In this document: in pieces, positions 54,147-63,819 of the stretch | How the letters are laid out: every line of letters starts with the position of its first letter | Position numbering within the stretch: position 1 is the stretch's first letter | Assembly (NCBI RefSeq): GCF_003610535.1 | Contig: NZ_RAPN01000001.1 | Span: forward strand, 1,289,320-1,353,319 | DNA from: Mangrovibacterium diazotrophicum | Lineage (GTDB): Bacteria > Bacteroidota > Bacteroidia > Bacteroidales > Prolixibacteraceae | DNA length: 64,000 nucleotides | Direction: 5' to 3' | Translations under genes and position numbers: made by a program | The notes under the pieces: generated by a model | What the model was told of the DNA's origin: nothing | Seen by the model: only the letters and a program-made list of their open reading frames with translations | Database searches by the model: none

Positions 54147-55724
54147 TTACCAAATTGAATCAAGCGCTACAATCTCAGCACGATTCAATGTGACAGGGTT
54201 TCCTTTTGAAAAAATTTGAAGTTTACTGTACGGTTTCGAATTGAAGAAGATCTCCGTCATCACCAAGTCACCGCCATCAACAAAGATTTCCGCTGACGCA
54301 GCGTCAATAAACAATTCGAGTTTTACAGATGTGCCGATATCGTACGGAGCTGAAGCAACTCCCGTAAACTTATCCGAGAAGCTCATGTCGCCCGATTTTG
54401 TGCGATCGAATTGAAATTGTTTCGTCGACGTAGAATAGCTTAGTTTCACTTGTTCGCCCAAATCATTTTCCAACACCAGTCCAAACGACTCCGGATGCGC
54501 TTCTCCCAAATCGAATTCAAATGATAAACGACTTTGATTTAGATTAATCCCGTGTAAATCGAGTTCCTTTTCACCATCAATTTTCAAGGCTTCACTCTCG
54601 ACAACCATAGTACGATCTTCAATTTTACCCAATTCTTTTACCGGTACTGACTTCACAATGTACTGGCCATTCTTTTGAATCAGCGACAAAGCTCTGGGGA
54701 CTGTCATGGCGCTGCGCCATTTCTCGGTTGGAACAACCTGAGCGTATTCCCAATTGCTCATCCACCCCAGGAAAATTCGGCGCCCGTCTTCTTTGGGCAC
54801 ATCCGACCAGGTGACGCCGGCATAATTATCGCGGCCCCAATCAATCCAACTCGTTTCTTTGGAATCGGCCATAAATTGATGCCCGTCAAACTGCCCCAGA
54901 AAATATTGTGTTCCGGAGCCTCCGTTTGGCCCTCCCGGATTGATATTGACAATCAGCACCCACTTGGTTTCGTCGGTTCCCTCAACCTGGAGTGGAAACA
55001 GATCGGGGCATTCCCACACACCACCATGAGCTCCGGCATCAATACCAAAACTGCTTTCGTAGGTCCATTCCTTCAAATCAACTGACGAATAAATTTGCAC
55101 ATGGTCGTGTGCCGAAAGCACCAGGTTCCATTTCTGTATTTCGTCGTTCCAGATCACGTTGGGGTCACGAAAATCCCGATTCCCGTCATTGGGGATCACC
55201 GGGTTTCCTTCGTATTTCGTCCAGCTCCTACCTTTGTCCAAACTGTAGGCAATACCTTGCGACTCCACATCAACCCCACCCGCTTTGGCGATTTCGGGAT
55301 TGTGATACGTGTAAATCGCCACCAACGGCGGATTTTCTGCAGAACCAAATCCGGTCGTATTCTTCCAGTCAACAACTGCACTTCCTGAGAAAATATATCC
55401 TAAACTATCTGGGAAAAGGGCGATGGGCATGTGCTGCCAATGTACCAAATCGGTACTTATGGCATGTCCCCAGTGCATGGGGCCCCAAACGGTACTATCG
55501 GGATAATATTGATAAAACAAGTGGTACTCACCCTCATAAAAAACCATTCCGTTCGGATCGTTCATCCAGGCCGAATCCGGAGAAAAGTGAAATTGCGGTC
55601 GATATTCCTCGGAATAGGTTTTCATTAGATCTCCTGTTTCTACAGTCTTTTTAGTGCCGGAAGAACATGCCGCGGCTAAAAAAAGGAATACGCTCAACAG
55701 GTAATATAAGTGTCTATTATTCAT
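54147..55724 (-). CDS. GH32 beta-fructosidase lipoprotein (catalytically complete)
   Basis: 525 residues with lipobox C20 (LAAACSS). A five-bladed propeller is followed by a C-terminal beta-sandwich. All three acidic residues are present: nucleophile D55 (WMNDPNG), transition-state stabiliser D187 (FRDPN) and acid/base E238 (WECPDLF). It would hydrolyse beta-fructosyl bonds in sucrose, raffinose, inulin or levan; endo or exo action cannot be told. It follows the inactive paralogue by 44 bp. Confidence 0.95.
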   Translation of the reverse strand: MNNRHLYYLLSVFLFLAAACSSGTKKTVETGDLMKTYSEEYRPQFHFSPDSAWMNDPNGMVFYEGEYHLFYQYYPDSTVWGPMHWGHAISTDLVHWQHMPIALFPDSLGYIFSGSAVVDWKNTTGFGSAENPPLVAIYTYHNPEIAKAGGVDVESQGIAYSLDKGRSWTKYEGNPVIPNDGNRDFRDPNVIWNDEIQKWNLVLSAHDHVQIYSSVDLKEWTYESSFGIDAGAHGGVWECPDLFPLQVEGTDETKWVLIVNINPGGPNGGSGTQYFLGQFDGHQFMADSKETSWIDWGRDNYAGVTWSDVPKEDGRRIFLGWMSNWEYAQVVPTEKWRSAMTVPRALSLIQKNGQYIVKSVPVKELGKIEDRTMVVESEALKIDGEKELDLHGINLNQSRLSFEFDLGEAHPESFGLVLENDLGEQVKLSYSTSTKQFQFDRTKSGDMSFSDKFTGVASAPYDIGTSVKLELFIDAASAEIFVDGGDLVMTEIFFNSKPYSKLQIFSKGNPVTLNRAEIVALDSIW

Positions 55725-55768
55725 TTGTTTTTGATTTAGTGGTTCATCTTCATTCTGTAAAGTCGACG

Positions 55769-57241
55769 CTAAAACCGGCTTATCGTGCCTCCTTTTAACG
55801 TGATGGCTCCTTTCTCTGCAAAAAGCTCAACCTGTTGCCATTCCCCTTTAAAGTTAAACTTTCTGGATAAGCTAATCAGCCCGTTCATGGCAAATAATTC
55901 AGCCGAATTGTGGTCAATAATGAGCGTGAGATCCATTGTTGGTTCATTTGTCACGTAAGGCGCATAGTTGAAGCCATCCCAGGTATCTGGGAAATTTTGC
56001 TGAATCGTAGGATTTGCAATGAAAAAGTATCGCCGCTCAGCCTGATAGCCCAACATCAACTCTTGCCCGTTTTCGTTTTTCAGTTTAACACCAAATGATT
56101 CGGCCATTCCCAAATACAAACGGTCGTTTACATCGAATGTCAGATCTATCTTGACTGGCAAATCAATCTTCTTCGCAATTTGTACACTCTCGTTCAGCGC
56201 TGCTTCGTCAACCGTCTTGCTTTCTGTTTTCGAAGGAATAACCGGCTTCGAGATCAAATAGTAATCGTGGAATTCTTCCATTAGCGTCAACTCACGGGTT
56301 ATGGAAAACACACCGGATTCATCGGTATCAATGTTGAATTTTGAGTAGATTGAATTGTAAATACGACCAAGCAGAACAGGTGCTTTATTGCTTGCCGCAT
56401 AATCCGATAAAACGATTGCCTGGTAAAGGTCGCTGCCATGATCGACCCACTTTGGTTTGTTGTGCGAGGCCTGGTAAACGTAGCCATCAAAGTCACCAAC
56501 AAAATACTGCACGCCACTCCCCTCGTTGGGTGAGCCGCTATCGGCACTGATAAACAGTACCCATTTCAGTTCGTGGGTTCCGGCCATTTCCATCGGAAAG
56601 AAGTCGACTGCGGTCCAATTGCCGTGCTTCAGATAGACATCGTCACCAAAGCGACTTTGGTACTCCCAATCCCGGAGGTTATCCGATGAGTAAAAACGCA
56701 CTTCATAACCCGACAATACCAGCATCGTCCATCGTTGCAAATCATCATTCCAGAACACTTTCAAACTTTGGATCGGCTCATAATAATCCGGCAACAGAAT
56801 CGGTCCTTCAGTATCCTTCAGCCAACTTGCACCATTGTCTTCACTGTGCAACAATTCAAGTTCACCAAACTGATCATCCGAAACGGAGATCGCAATTATC
56901 GCCGCACCATCGGTACTGAATTCAGTTGATTGATTCCAATCCACGACAACACTTTTTACTTGCTGCGCTGAAAGCTGATCCGACTCAAAATTCATCGGAA
57001 CATTGTTCCACTGGATTAAATCCAAGCTTTGAGCTTGTCCCCATTTTTCTACTCCATTTTCCGATTTATAGCTGTAAAACAAATGGTAGTTACCATCCTC
57101 GTAAAGAAGTGTAATCGGATTTTGAAGCAGGGAATCGTTCAATCGAAAGTGTAACGAAGCTGAATCGTGTTGTCGTTTCTCAGTCGAACATCCCCAAAGG
57201 ATTCCCAGAATCAACAGTAAAAATGTGGTCTGACGTATCAT
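55769..57241 (-). CDS. GH32-like lipoprotein lacking all three catalytic residues (pseudoenzyme)
   Basis: 490 residues with lipobox C18 (ILWGCST). The fold and spacing align along the full length with the neighbouring GH32, but each active-site motif is altered. WMNDPNG is LLQNPIT (D to N41), FRDPN is IQSLK (D to S159) and WECPDLF is WTAVDFF (E to T210). The structural frame (GNYHLFY, DNGASW, GSGVQYFVGDFDG) is kept and the ORF is intact, so it is not a decayed gene. I infer a surface sugar-binding role, since the PUL has no SusE/F-like protein. It lies 80 bp after susD. Confidence 0.85.
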   Translation of the reverse strand: MIRQTTFLLLILGILWGCSTEKRQHDSASLHFRLNDSLLQNPITLLYEDGNYHLFYSYKSENGVEKWGQAQSLDLIQWNNVPMNFESDQLSAQQVKSVVVDWNQSTEFSTDGAAIIAISVSDDQFGELELLHSEDNGASWLKDTEGPILLPDYYEPIQSLKVFWNDDLQRWTMLVLSGYEVRFYSSDNLRDWEYQSRFGDDVYLKHGNWTAVDFFPMEMAGTHELKWVLFISADSGSPNEGSGVQYFVGDFDGYVYQASHNKPKWVDHGSDLYQAIVLSDYAASNKAPVLLGRIYNSIYSKFNIDTDESGVFSITRELTLMEEFHDYYLISKPVIPSKTESKTVDEAALNESVQIAKKIDLPVKIDLTFDVNDRLYLGMAESFGVKLKNENGQELMLGYQAERRYFFIANPTIQQNFPDTWDGFNYAPYVTNEPTMDLTLIIDHNSAELFAMNGLISLSRKFNFKGEWQQVELFAEKGAITLKGGTISRF

Positions 57242-57277
57242 GGTGTTAGTTTCGTCTTATTCGTAAATAGGGAGAAA

Positions 57278-57311
57278 ATTCATGGAGAGCGAACACTCCC
57301 CCTCCATGAAT
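57278..57311 (-). terminator. Terminator-like hairpin between susD and the GH32-like gene, PUL3
   Basis: The 10-bp stem ATTCATGGAG (57278-57287) pairs perfectly with CTCCATGAAT (57302-57311). It is followed on the minus strand by TTTTCTCCC and lies 10 bp past the susD stop. Confidence 0.65.
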
Positions 57312-57321
57312 CAATTACTCT

Positions 57322-59064
57322 TTAATATCCTGTATTTTGCTCGTACAAACCTTTTGTGAAGTCGATTTCACGCTGCGGAATCGGGAAATATTCATCCCTT
57401 CCGGCTGTAAATTCAGCATTGTTCAAAAAGTCGCGGCGAGTCTTTTCTTTGGTCAAATAAGCGTTCAGAGTCGGCTCAGCAATTCCCCAACGAACCAGGT
57501 CAAAGAAACGCGGGCTTTCCAGAGCGAACTCCAGACGGCGTTCCCAGCGCAATGCCGTGCGGGCATTTGCCTGTGTCCAGCTCAGGTTCGAACCGTCATA
57601 TTCCGCAATCAGGTAATTGGAAGGTGCCGAACCATCGGCAAAGCGTGTTCTACCTGTACTTTCAGAAGCACGGGTGCGGATTTCATTAATCAGCGGACGA
57701 GCCATATCCTGCTGTCCCATTTCAATGTAAGCTTCAGCCTGCATCAGCAACACGTCGGCGTAACGAATGATATCGATGTTTTTGGAAACGCCCATGAACG
57801 GACCTTGCTTTTTGTAGCATGAGCAATCGGCAGCCTGCTGTTCTTTCATACTTTGAAAATACCCGTAAACCCCCGGATCGCGCACCCAGCTGTTACTAAA
57901 AATATAAGCATCTTCATTGCGGTATTTGTACGGGTGTCCGTCGATTCCAACCGAGTGGTCGATACGCGGGTCAACAGTAACACCAGTTGGTGTAATATCT
58001 GTAGCGCTCAACGCAACATCGTTAAATGTGTCGAATTTAGGCAGGCCGTTCGCATCGGTTGCAAATGCGTTCACCAGGTTTTGACTAGGCTGATGGAATC
58101 CGCAACATCCGTACTGCGGAGCTCCGTGCGGGTAGTTCAATCCATTCTCGAAGTTCAGACGACCGGATGTCGTTCCATCACTGATAGAAAACTGGATCGC
58201 AAAAATCGATTCGGGTCCATTGTCGTAACCATCGAGGAAGTTCTCGCCAAAATCAGGCTGTAAGCTGTATTTTCCCGACTCGATAACCATTTGGCACAGG
58301 TCAACTACTTCCTGCAAACGCGTTTGACTGATGTTTGTAACCTGGTTGTTTTCATCCTGCTCGTAAGCTTGGTACAACCTCAGTTTAGCCAGATAAGCCG
58401 CAGCTGCATATTTGTTGGCACGCCCAATTTCGGGTTGAGTTGCCGGTAGATTATCTAAAGCGAATTCGAAATCTTCAGCAATCTTGTCCCATAATTCGTC
58501 ATTGGTGAATTCGCGGTTCGATGTCTGAAGAATCTCTTCATTGCTCATCGTTTCGTTGATGTAAGGAACATATTTGAACAGAACTTTCAGCATAAAGTGT
58601 GAATGACCTCTCAGGAAACGAGCTTCTGCAATTCTGGTCTGACGCAAATCGAACTCTTCGTCAGTCAACTCATTCAGCGAACGCAAAGCCGAGTTCGCAC
58701 GCGAAATAGCGCGATAGTAGTTTTCCCAGGTGTAAGGCAGACCAGCCAGCCAGCTTTGAAAAGGCTGGGTCAAATTATATTGCTCGTAAAAGTTGAATGG
58801 CTCAACGTCCGAAACTCCACCTCCGCCTTTGTAAGCATCGTCCGAGCGCACACTACCGTAGACCCACATGCTGGCAATCGGTCCAATCATATCGTCGTTT
58901 CCAATTCCGGCATACGCTGCGGTAACCAAACCTTCGGCCCCCTCAACAGTCGGGCTCCCCGCCGTAATGTACCCCTGCGGTTCGGTTTCCAGATAATCCT
59001 TGCATGAAACAGCCAAAAGGCTCATCAGCGCGATTACGTATATTTTGATGTTTTTCATATTCAT
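57322..59064 (-). CDS. susD: SusD/RagB-family nutrient-binding lipoprotein, PUL3
   Basis: 580 residues. The lipoprotein signal ends LLAVSCKDY (C21), followed by LETEPQGYITAGSPTVEGAEGLVTAAY. The TPR core includes EARFLRGHSHFMLKVLFKYVPYI, and the C-terminus is GLYEQNTGY. It is longer than the two other SusD proteins here. It is the surface partner of the SusC protein 21 bp upstream. Confidence 0.96.
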   Translation of the reverse strand: MNMKNIKIYVIALMSLLAVSCKDYLETEPQGYITAGSPTVEGAEGLVTAAYAGIGNDDMIGPIASMWVYGSVRSDDAYKGGGGVSDVEPFNFYEQYNLTQPFQSWLAGLPYTWENYYRAISRANSALRSLNELTDEEFDLRQTRIAEARFLRGHSHFMLKVLFKYVPYINETMSNEEILQTSNREFTNDELWDKIAEDFEFALDNLPATQPEIGRANKYAAAAYLAKLRLYQAYEQDENNQVTNISQTRLQEVVDLCQMVIESGKYSLQPDFGENFLDGYDNGPESIFAIQFSISDGTTSGRLNFENGLNYPHGAPQYGCCGFHQPSQNLVNAFATDANGLPKFDTFNDVALSATDITPTGVTVDPRIDHSVGIDGHPYKYRNEDAYIFSNSWVRDPGVYGYFQSMKEQQAADCSCYKKQGPFMGVSKNIDIIRYADVLLMQAEAYIEMGQQDMARPLINEIRTRASESTGRTRFADGSAPSNYLIAEYDGSNLSWTQANARTALRWERRLEFALESPRFFDLVRWGIAEPTLNAYLTKEKTRRDFLNNAEFTAGRDEYFPIPQREIDFTKGLYEQNTGY

Positions 59065-59085
59065 GATTTCTTAAGTTTAGTTTGA

Positions 59086-62000
59086 TTAGAATGCTACGTT
59101 TACACCAACTGAAAAAGTTCTTGGAATCGGAATGACATTCACATCAGTCCGCTCGGGATCCGGTCCCTGGAACTCTTTACTCTTGATCCAGAACAGGTTC
59201 TCAGCCATCACATAAAAGCGCAGTTTATCCATGCCGATTCTTTCCAATGTATTGTTGGGAAGCGTGTAGCCCAACTGAACGTTGCGCAGTTTGAAATAAG
59301 ATGCATTGACGTTTAAGTAGCTTGATGTACGCGTTTCGTTGTTGCTGTCCGACAAAGTCAGACCGGGAACACTGGAGTCGGGATTTTGTGGTGTCCAGGC
59401 TCTGAAAACACCAGGCCCAACATTGTCGCGACCACGAATAAAATCGTTGTAGAAAGTGTAAGGATCGTATCCCGTTTTCCCTGCAACACCTGACCCGAAG
59501 ATTGACAAATCGAAGTTTTTGTAATTCAGGTCAACACGAAGGCTGTACTCCAATTTTGGCAGCAATGTTCCCAGAAATTTCTGGTCGAGCGAGTTGATTT
59601 CACCGTCGTTATTCAGATCTGCCCAACGAATACGTCCGGGAGCTGCACCAACCTGGTTCGCATGATCATCAACTTCGGCCTGACTTTTAAAGATACCGTC
59701 AGCAACATAACCGAAGATTGAAAGTTCTGAATGTCCAACAACTGTTTGCTCCGAGTTACCGGGGTAGGCTGTCCGAACTTCTTCCGGCAGTTCTGTAATC
59801 TTATCAGCAAAATGGCTGGCGCTACCTGCCACTTCGTAAGTAAAATCTTTATTCACTTCCTTGCGATAGCTCAGCGCAAATTCCCAACCGCTGTTTTTCT
59901 TGGTGGCACCATTCAGGAACTGCAATTGTCCTTCACCTAAAGCGGAAGCTACCGGAGGTTGAATCAAAATATCGGTTGTTTTGCGGGTGTACCAGTCGAA
60001 GGAACCAACCAGTTTGCTGTCGAAGAATCCAAAATCAAGACCAAGGTTCAATTCATCCGTTGTTTCCCATCGCAAAGCCGGGTTAGCAGCCTGTACCGAA
60101 ACGAAACCGGATGGTAAGTTACCGGTATCCTGACCATTCAAAGCATAAGCTGAGCCAATATTCCAGTAATCGTCGAAGAAATCGTTGTGGAATACACCGT
60201 CGACCTGACTGGCAACAGCGCCGTAACGCGGTTCAAACAAACCTAAACTGGCAAAATCACCAACATCCTGGTTACCCACACGTCCGACACCGGCACGGAA
60301 TTTCAAATTGGTGAGATTTTCCATCCCTTTCATAAATTCCTCTTCGCTCAGGCGCCAGCCAAAAGTTGCTGCCGGGAAGAAACCGTAGCGGTTGTCCTTA
60401 CCGAAGCGGGAAGAACCGTCGCGCCTCAAGGTGAACGAAGCCAAGAATCGTTGATCGTAGTTGTAGTCAATTTTACCGAATTGAGACAGGAGGCGGCTCC
60501 CGGTTGCTGTACCAAAACTGTTACCATTGCTGGTACCGGCACTCAATACAAAGAACTCTTCGGTTTGTGTCGAGAAGCCTTCTTTATAGCCGGTGAAATC
60601 TTTGAAATTATCGCTTACCGATTCAACGCCTAGAAGGAATCCGAATTTGCTTTTTCCAAGTTCCAAATCGTAATGCGCCGTGTTCGACCAGGTAACACTG
60701 GTGAAATCACTGTTGTAAATCGTCAGGCTATTTACCGAACGGGCAATGAAACCGTTCGTGAATGCCGGCTCAATATCTTTGTCCTCCACCATTGAATAAT
60801 CCAGTCCCAAAGTTGTGCGTAGCACCAGGTTCTTAACCGGTTTTGCTTCAGCAAAAACGCTTCCGAACAAGTATTTACGGTTTGTGTTGTCCCAACGGTT
60901 GATATACTGCATCATCACCGGGTTATTTCGGTCTGAATAACCGGAACCAAGCGGGCCACCGTATTCTCCAGTTTTGGTGTACAACGGAATTGTTGGCGCC
61001 AATGTGATGGCCAAGCCCGGAGTCGGAGCGCTTCCCAAGTCGGGCGTTTCAAGCGTTTCATTTGATGATACAACCTGAGCGTTGATGCCAAACTTCAATT
61101 TATCGTCCAGCAAACTGGTTTGTCCGTTAATGCGGGCTGTGATACGATCGTAGTTGGTGTATTTCAACATCCCTGTATTTTTAATGTATCCCACATTCAT
61201 CAATACCGACGATTTATCGGTACCGCCCGAAACAGTTAAGTCGTTGCTGATTACATAGCCGGTCTCGTAGGTAACGTCCTGCCAGTCGGTATCGCCAACC
61301 GGAACGTTTGTATCGCCGCCCACATAGGGCTGAGGAGTGACACTATTCAGCACCGGATTGTTATAATCGCCATTCCAGTCGAAATCGTAAATTTCGCCGT
61401 AACCGCTCGCTGGGTCCACACCGTCATTTACAGATGCCTGCCAAAGCGCGCGACCACGATCAACTGCATTCAGCATTTTGAAACGCTGCGATTTTTCGCT
61501 TTGCATGGAAAAGTTGGAATTGAATTCAACTTTGACTTTCCCTTTCTTCTCAGAGCCATTCTTGGTGGTGACAATAACGACACCGTTTGATGCACGCGCA
61601 CCATAAATAGAAGAGGCTGACGCATCTTTCAGTACCTGAACCGACACGATAGATCCGGCGCTCAGCCCTTGAAATACTTCCGGGCGTTTTGTTGGAACGC
61701 CGTCAATAATATACAGCGGGTTGTTGTCGCCCAGCGTGTTTACACCACGAATCAGGATGCGGCTGTTTGTAGCATTCGGCGAACCATTTTTTTCGATGTA
61801 CAAACCCGGGACACGACCTTGCAGTGCCTGCATGGGGTTACCCGAGCTCAAACTCACATTCTCGATCGACTGCAATTCGATCACCTCGATCGCACCTGTC
61901 AAATCTGCTTTGCGCTGAATTTGGTAACCAACCGCTACCACTTCGGCCAAACCTATCGTTTCTTCTTTCAGTACAGCATTGACTACCGAAGCGCCGGCAA

Positions 62001-62568
62001 CCACAATCTCCTGCGACTGCATCCCAACGAACGAGAACACCAACACATCGGAGTTTCCGACATTGCCCAGCGAGTAATTTCCATCGAAATCGGTGATCGT
62101 ACCATTTGTCGTTCCTTTTACCACAACAGTCACACCAGGCAGCGGCGCACCAGTTTCGTCGGTCACTTTCCCGGATACCTTTTCCTGCTGCTGCAACTGG
62201 ATCTGGTCGGCTTTGCCAACCTCGGTTACTGCAATGTATCGGTCAATGATTTTGTAAGTATATCCGGTATCCCGGAACAGGTCTTCCAGAATCTCTTCGA
62301 TGTTCTGATCGCTATAATTGACACTGACGACCTTATCCAGAATTTTCTGATCGGCTTTCAACACAAAATGATAGCCTGACACTGTTTCAATTTGTTCAAT
62401 AACGTCTTTTAGGGAAGAATTCATGCTCAGGGAAATCTTAGCGGTTTGCCCGAAAGAAGTCGCATACAATTGCATGCTAAGCAGAAAAACGAAGAAGGCT
62501 GTTAGCTTCATAATTCGCATAATTTGTTTAAGAACCGCATAAGGCGGAACTAATTCCGTTTTTTTCAT
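59086..62568 (-). CDS. susC: SusC/RagA-family TonB-dependent transporter with STN domain, PUL3
   Basis: 1160 residues. A basic N-terminus and signal peptide (about 17-41) are followed by the STN domain (about 45-120), CarboxypepD-regulatory-like domain (about 130-208), plug (RILIRGVNTLGDNNPLYIIDGVPT, VLKDASASSIYGARASNG) and barrel ending SVGVNVAF. Together with SusD it would import fructosyl/galactosyl oligosaccharides. A predicted antisense RNA (62582-62700) covers its leader. Confidence 0.96.
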   Translation of the reverse strand: MKKTELVPPYAVLKQIMRIMKLTAFFVFLLSMQLYATSFGQTAKISLSMNSSLKDVIEQIETVSGYHFVLKADQKILDKVVSVNYSDQNIEEILEDLFRDTGYTYKIIDRYIAVTEVGKADQIQLQQQEKVSGKVTDETGAPLPGVTVVVKGTTNGTITDFDGNYSLGNVGNSDVLVFSFVGMQSQEIVVAGASVVNAVLKEETIGLAEVVAVGYQIQRKADLTGAIEVIELQSIENVSLSSGNPMQALQGRVPGLYIEKNGSPNATNSRILIRGVNTLGDNNPLYIIDGVPTKRPEVFQGLSAGSIVSVQVLKDASASSIYGARASNGVVIVTTKNGSEKKGKVKVEFNSNFSMQSEKSQRFKMLNAVDRGRALWQASVNDGVDPASGYGEIYDFDWNGDYNNPVLNSVTPQPYVGGDTNVPVGDTDWQDVTYETGYVISNDLTVSGGTDKSSVLMNVGYIKNTGMLKYTNYDRITARINGQTSLLDDKLKFGINAQVVSSNETLETPDLGSAPTPGLAITLAPTIPLYTKTGEYGGPLGSGYSDRNNPVMMQYINRWDNTNRKYLFGSVFAEAKPVKNLVLRTTLGLDYSMVEDKDIEPAFTNGFIARSVNSLTIYNSDFTSVTWSNTAHYDLELGKSKFGFLLGVESVSDNFKDFTGYKEGFSTQTEEFFVLSAGTSNGNSFGTATGSRLLSQFGKIDYNYDQRFLASFTLRRDGSSRFGKDNRYGFFPAATFGWRLSEEEFMKGMENLTNLKFRAGVGRVGNQDVGDFASLGLFEPRYGAVASQVDGVFHNDFFDDYWNIGSAYALNGQDTGNLPSGFVSVQAANPALRWETTDELNLGLDFGFFDSKLVGSFDWYTRKTTDILIQPPVASALGEGQLQFLNGATKKNSGWEFALSYRKEVNKDFTYEVAGSASHFADKITELPEEVRTAYPGNSEQTVVGHSELSIFGYVADGIFKSQAEVDDHANQVGAAPGRIRWADLNNDGEINSLDQKFLGTLLPKLEYSLRVDLNYKNFDLSIFGSGVAGKTGYDPYTFYNDFIRGRDNVGPGVFRAWTPQNPDSSVPGLTLSDSNNETRTSSYLNVNASYFKLRNVQLGYTLPNNTLERIGMDKLRFYVMAENLFWIKSKEFQGPDPERTDVNVIPIPRTFSVGVNVAF

Positions 62569-62581
62569 AAATTTGAAATGT

Positions 62582-62700
62582 TTGAGTAAATACTGGCCTT
62601 TTACCGAAGGCTTGATTGCTTGATGTATAGTTTGATGCTGGTAACATCGAACTGTACCTGCAGACCGGTGATACTAACCCTATTTCCGGTCTGTGTTTTT
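62582..62700 (+). ncRNA. Candidate antisense RNA over the susC leader, PUL3
   Basis: The plus-strand box TAAATTTG at 62568-62575 matches TAnnTTTG. Its first base lies over the A of the susC start codon, the same position as in PUL1. A start near 62582 and the terminator at 62661-62700 would give about 119 nt with small extra hairpins (GCCTT/AAGGC near 62596-62611). No -33 element was seen. Prediction only. Confidence 0.33.
62661..62700 (+). terminator. Plus-strand intrinsic terminator in the fecR-susC gap, PUL3
   Basis: The perfect 8-bp stem CAGACCGG (62661-62668) / CCGGTCTG (62686-62693) is followed by TGTTTTT on the plus strand. No T-tract follows on the minus strand, which is the coding strand of the operon. 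Confidence 0.55.
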
Positions 62701-62759
62701 CATTAGGTTTTCATCGTACGTTTTTTTCGTTTAGGTTAAGACTATCGGTTCGTTCTTGT

Positions 62760-63743
62760 TTAATTCCAATAAATTAAAGTCGGTTTTCCGGCACGGGGCT
62801 CAATCCGGTAATTAAGAGAAGAAGTCATTTTGAATACTTCCAGGATCTGGTCAATCGGCTTATTTTTCATGATTGTTCCGAAGTACAGTTCGTCGGCCAA
62901 TTTGGGGTCTTCAATCTGAATTTCAACATTGTACCAACGTTCCATTTTTTTAGCAATATCACTTAGCTTTTCATCGCGGAAGGTAATCAGGCCTTTTTGC
63001 CAGGAGGTATATAAATCGGTGTTGACATTTTTCACCACAAGTTCTTTGGAAACGCCATCGAAGTTTACATTCTCGCCGGGAACGAGACGGGTAAATTCTT
63101 TCCCGGTTTTGCTCAAAACCCCCAGGCTTCCCTCAACCAAAGTTGTATTCACTTCTCGTTCATCATCGTACGCCTGAACATTAAACGAAGTTCCATACAC
63201 CTTAAAATCAAGTGATTTTGTTTTCACAACAAAGGGATGTTCCGGATCTTTTGCGATGTTGAAAAACGCCTCTCCTTCCATTTCAACAGTGCGTTCCCCT
63301 TCGTTGAAATTTCCGGCATAAGCGAAATGCGTTCCCGAGTTTAGCTGCACGGTTGTTCCATCAGGTAAGGTGAGGTTCGACATTTGTCCCAGCGGAACAT
63401 CGATCGCCATATTGGATGCATAAACCAATTCAGCGCTCTTTCCAAACTTCAAATTGCTTTGCACAAACATGCCCAGCGCAAAAAATAAAACAATAACAGC
63501 CGCGTAGCGTGCATAGGTGTATAGTCGGCGAAGATTGTCGGTTTTGCGAATCCGGCGGGTAATCTCTTCTTTCCAAACCCGCTGCGCATCGTCAGCCGAT
63601 GTTGCCGTTAGTGCATAAGCTTTTTTAAGGCTGATGAACTCCGCTTTGTTTTCAGGTGAAATTTCGATCCATTGGAAGATTTCTTGTACTTCCGCTTCGG
63701 AAGCTTGGCCTGACAGGTATTTTATGATTTGTTGGTGATCCAT
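62760..63743 (-). CDS. FecR-family anti-sigma factor, PUL3
   Basis: 327 residues. The N-terminal cytoplasmic part starts MDHQQIIKYLSGQASEAEVQEIFQWIE. One membrane segment (about 82-98, YAAVIVLFFALGMFVQS) is followed by the FecR domain (MSNLTLPDGTTVQLNSGTHFAYAGNF, VEMEGEAFFNI) and a DUF4974-like end (LSDIAKKMERWYNVEIQI). It lies 191 bp before susC and 76 bp after the sigma gene. Confidence 0.93.
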   Translation of the reverse strand: MDHQQIIKYLSGQASEAEVQEIFQWIEISPENKAEFISLKKAYALTATSADDAQRVWKEEITRRIRKTDNLRRLYTYARYAAVIVLFFALGMFVQSNLKFGKSAELVYASNMAIDVPLGQMSNLTLPDGTTVQLNSGTHFAYAGNFNEGERTVEMEGEAFFNIAKDPEHPFVVKTKSLDFKVYGTSFNVQAYDDEREVNTTLVEGSLGVLSKTGKEFTRLVPGENVNFDGVSKELVVKNVNTDLYTSWQKGLITFRDEKLSDIAKKMERWYNVEIQIEDPKLADELYFGTIMKNKPIDQILEVFKMTSSLNYRIEPRAGKPTLIYWN

Positions 63744-63819
63744 TTTTGTCGCTTTGTACTTTTAGTACACGCACATTCGGATACACCCTATATCGAAAAG
63801 AAAAAAATCTGAAAATTTT

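Noticed and set aside
61669-62379. 236-codon plus-strand frame
   Set aside because: Antisense to the STN and plug part of susC in PUL3, with no protein-like features of its own.
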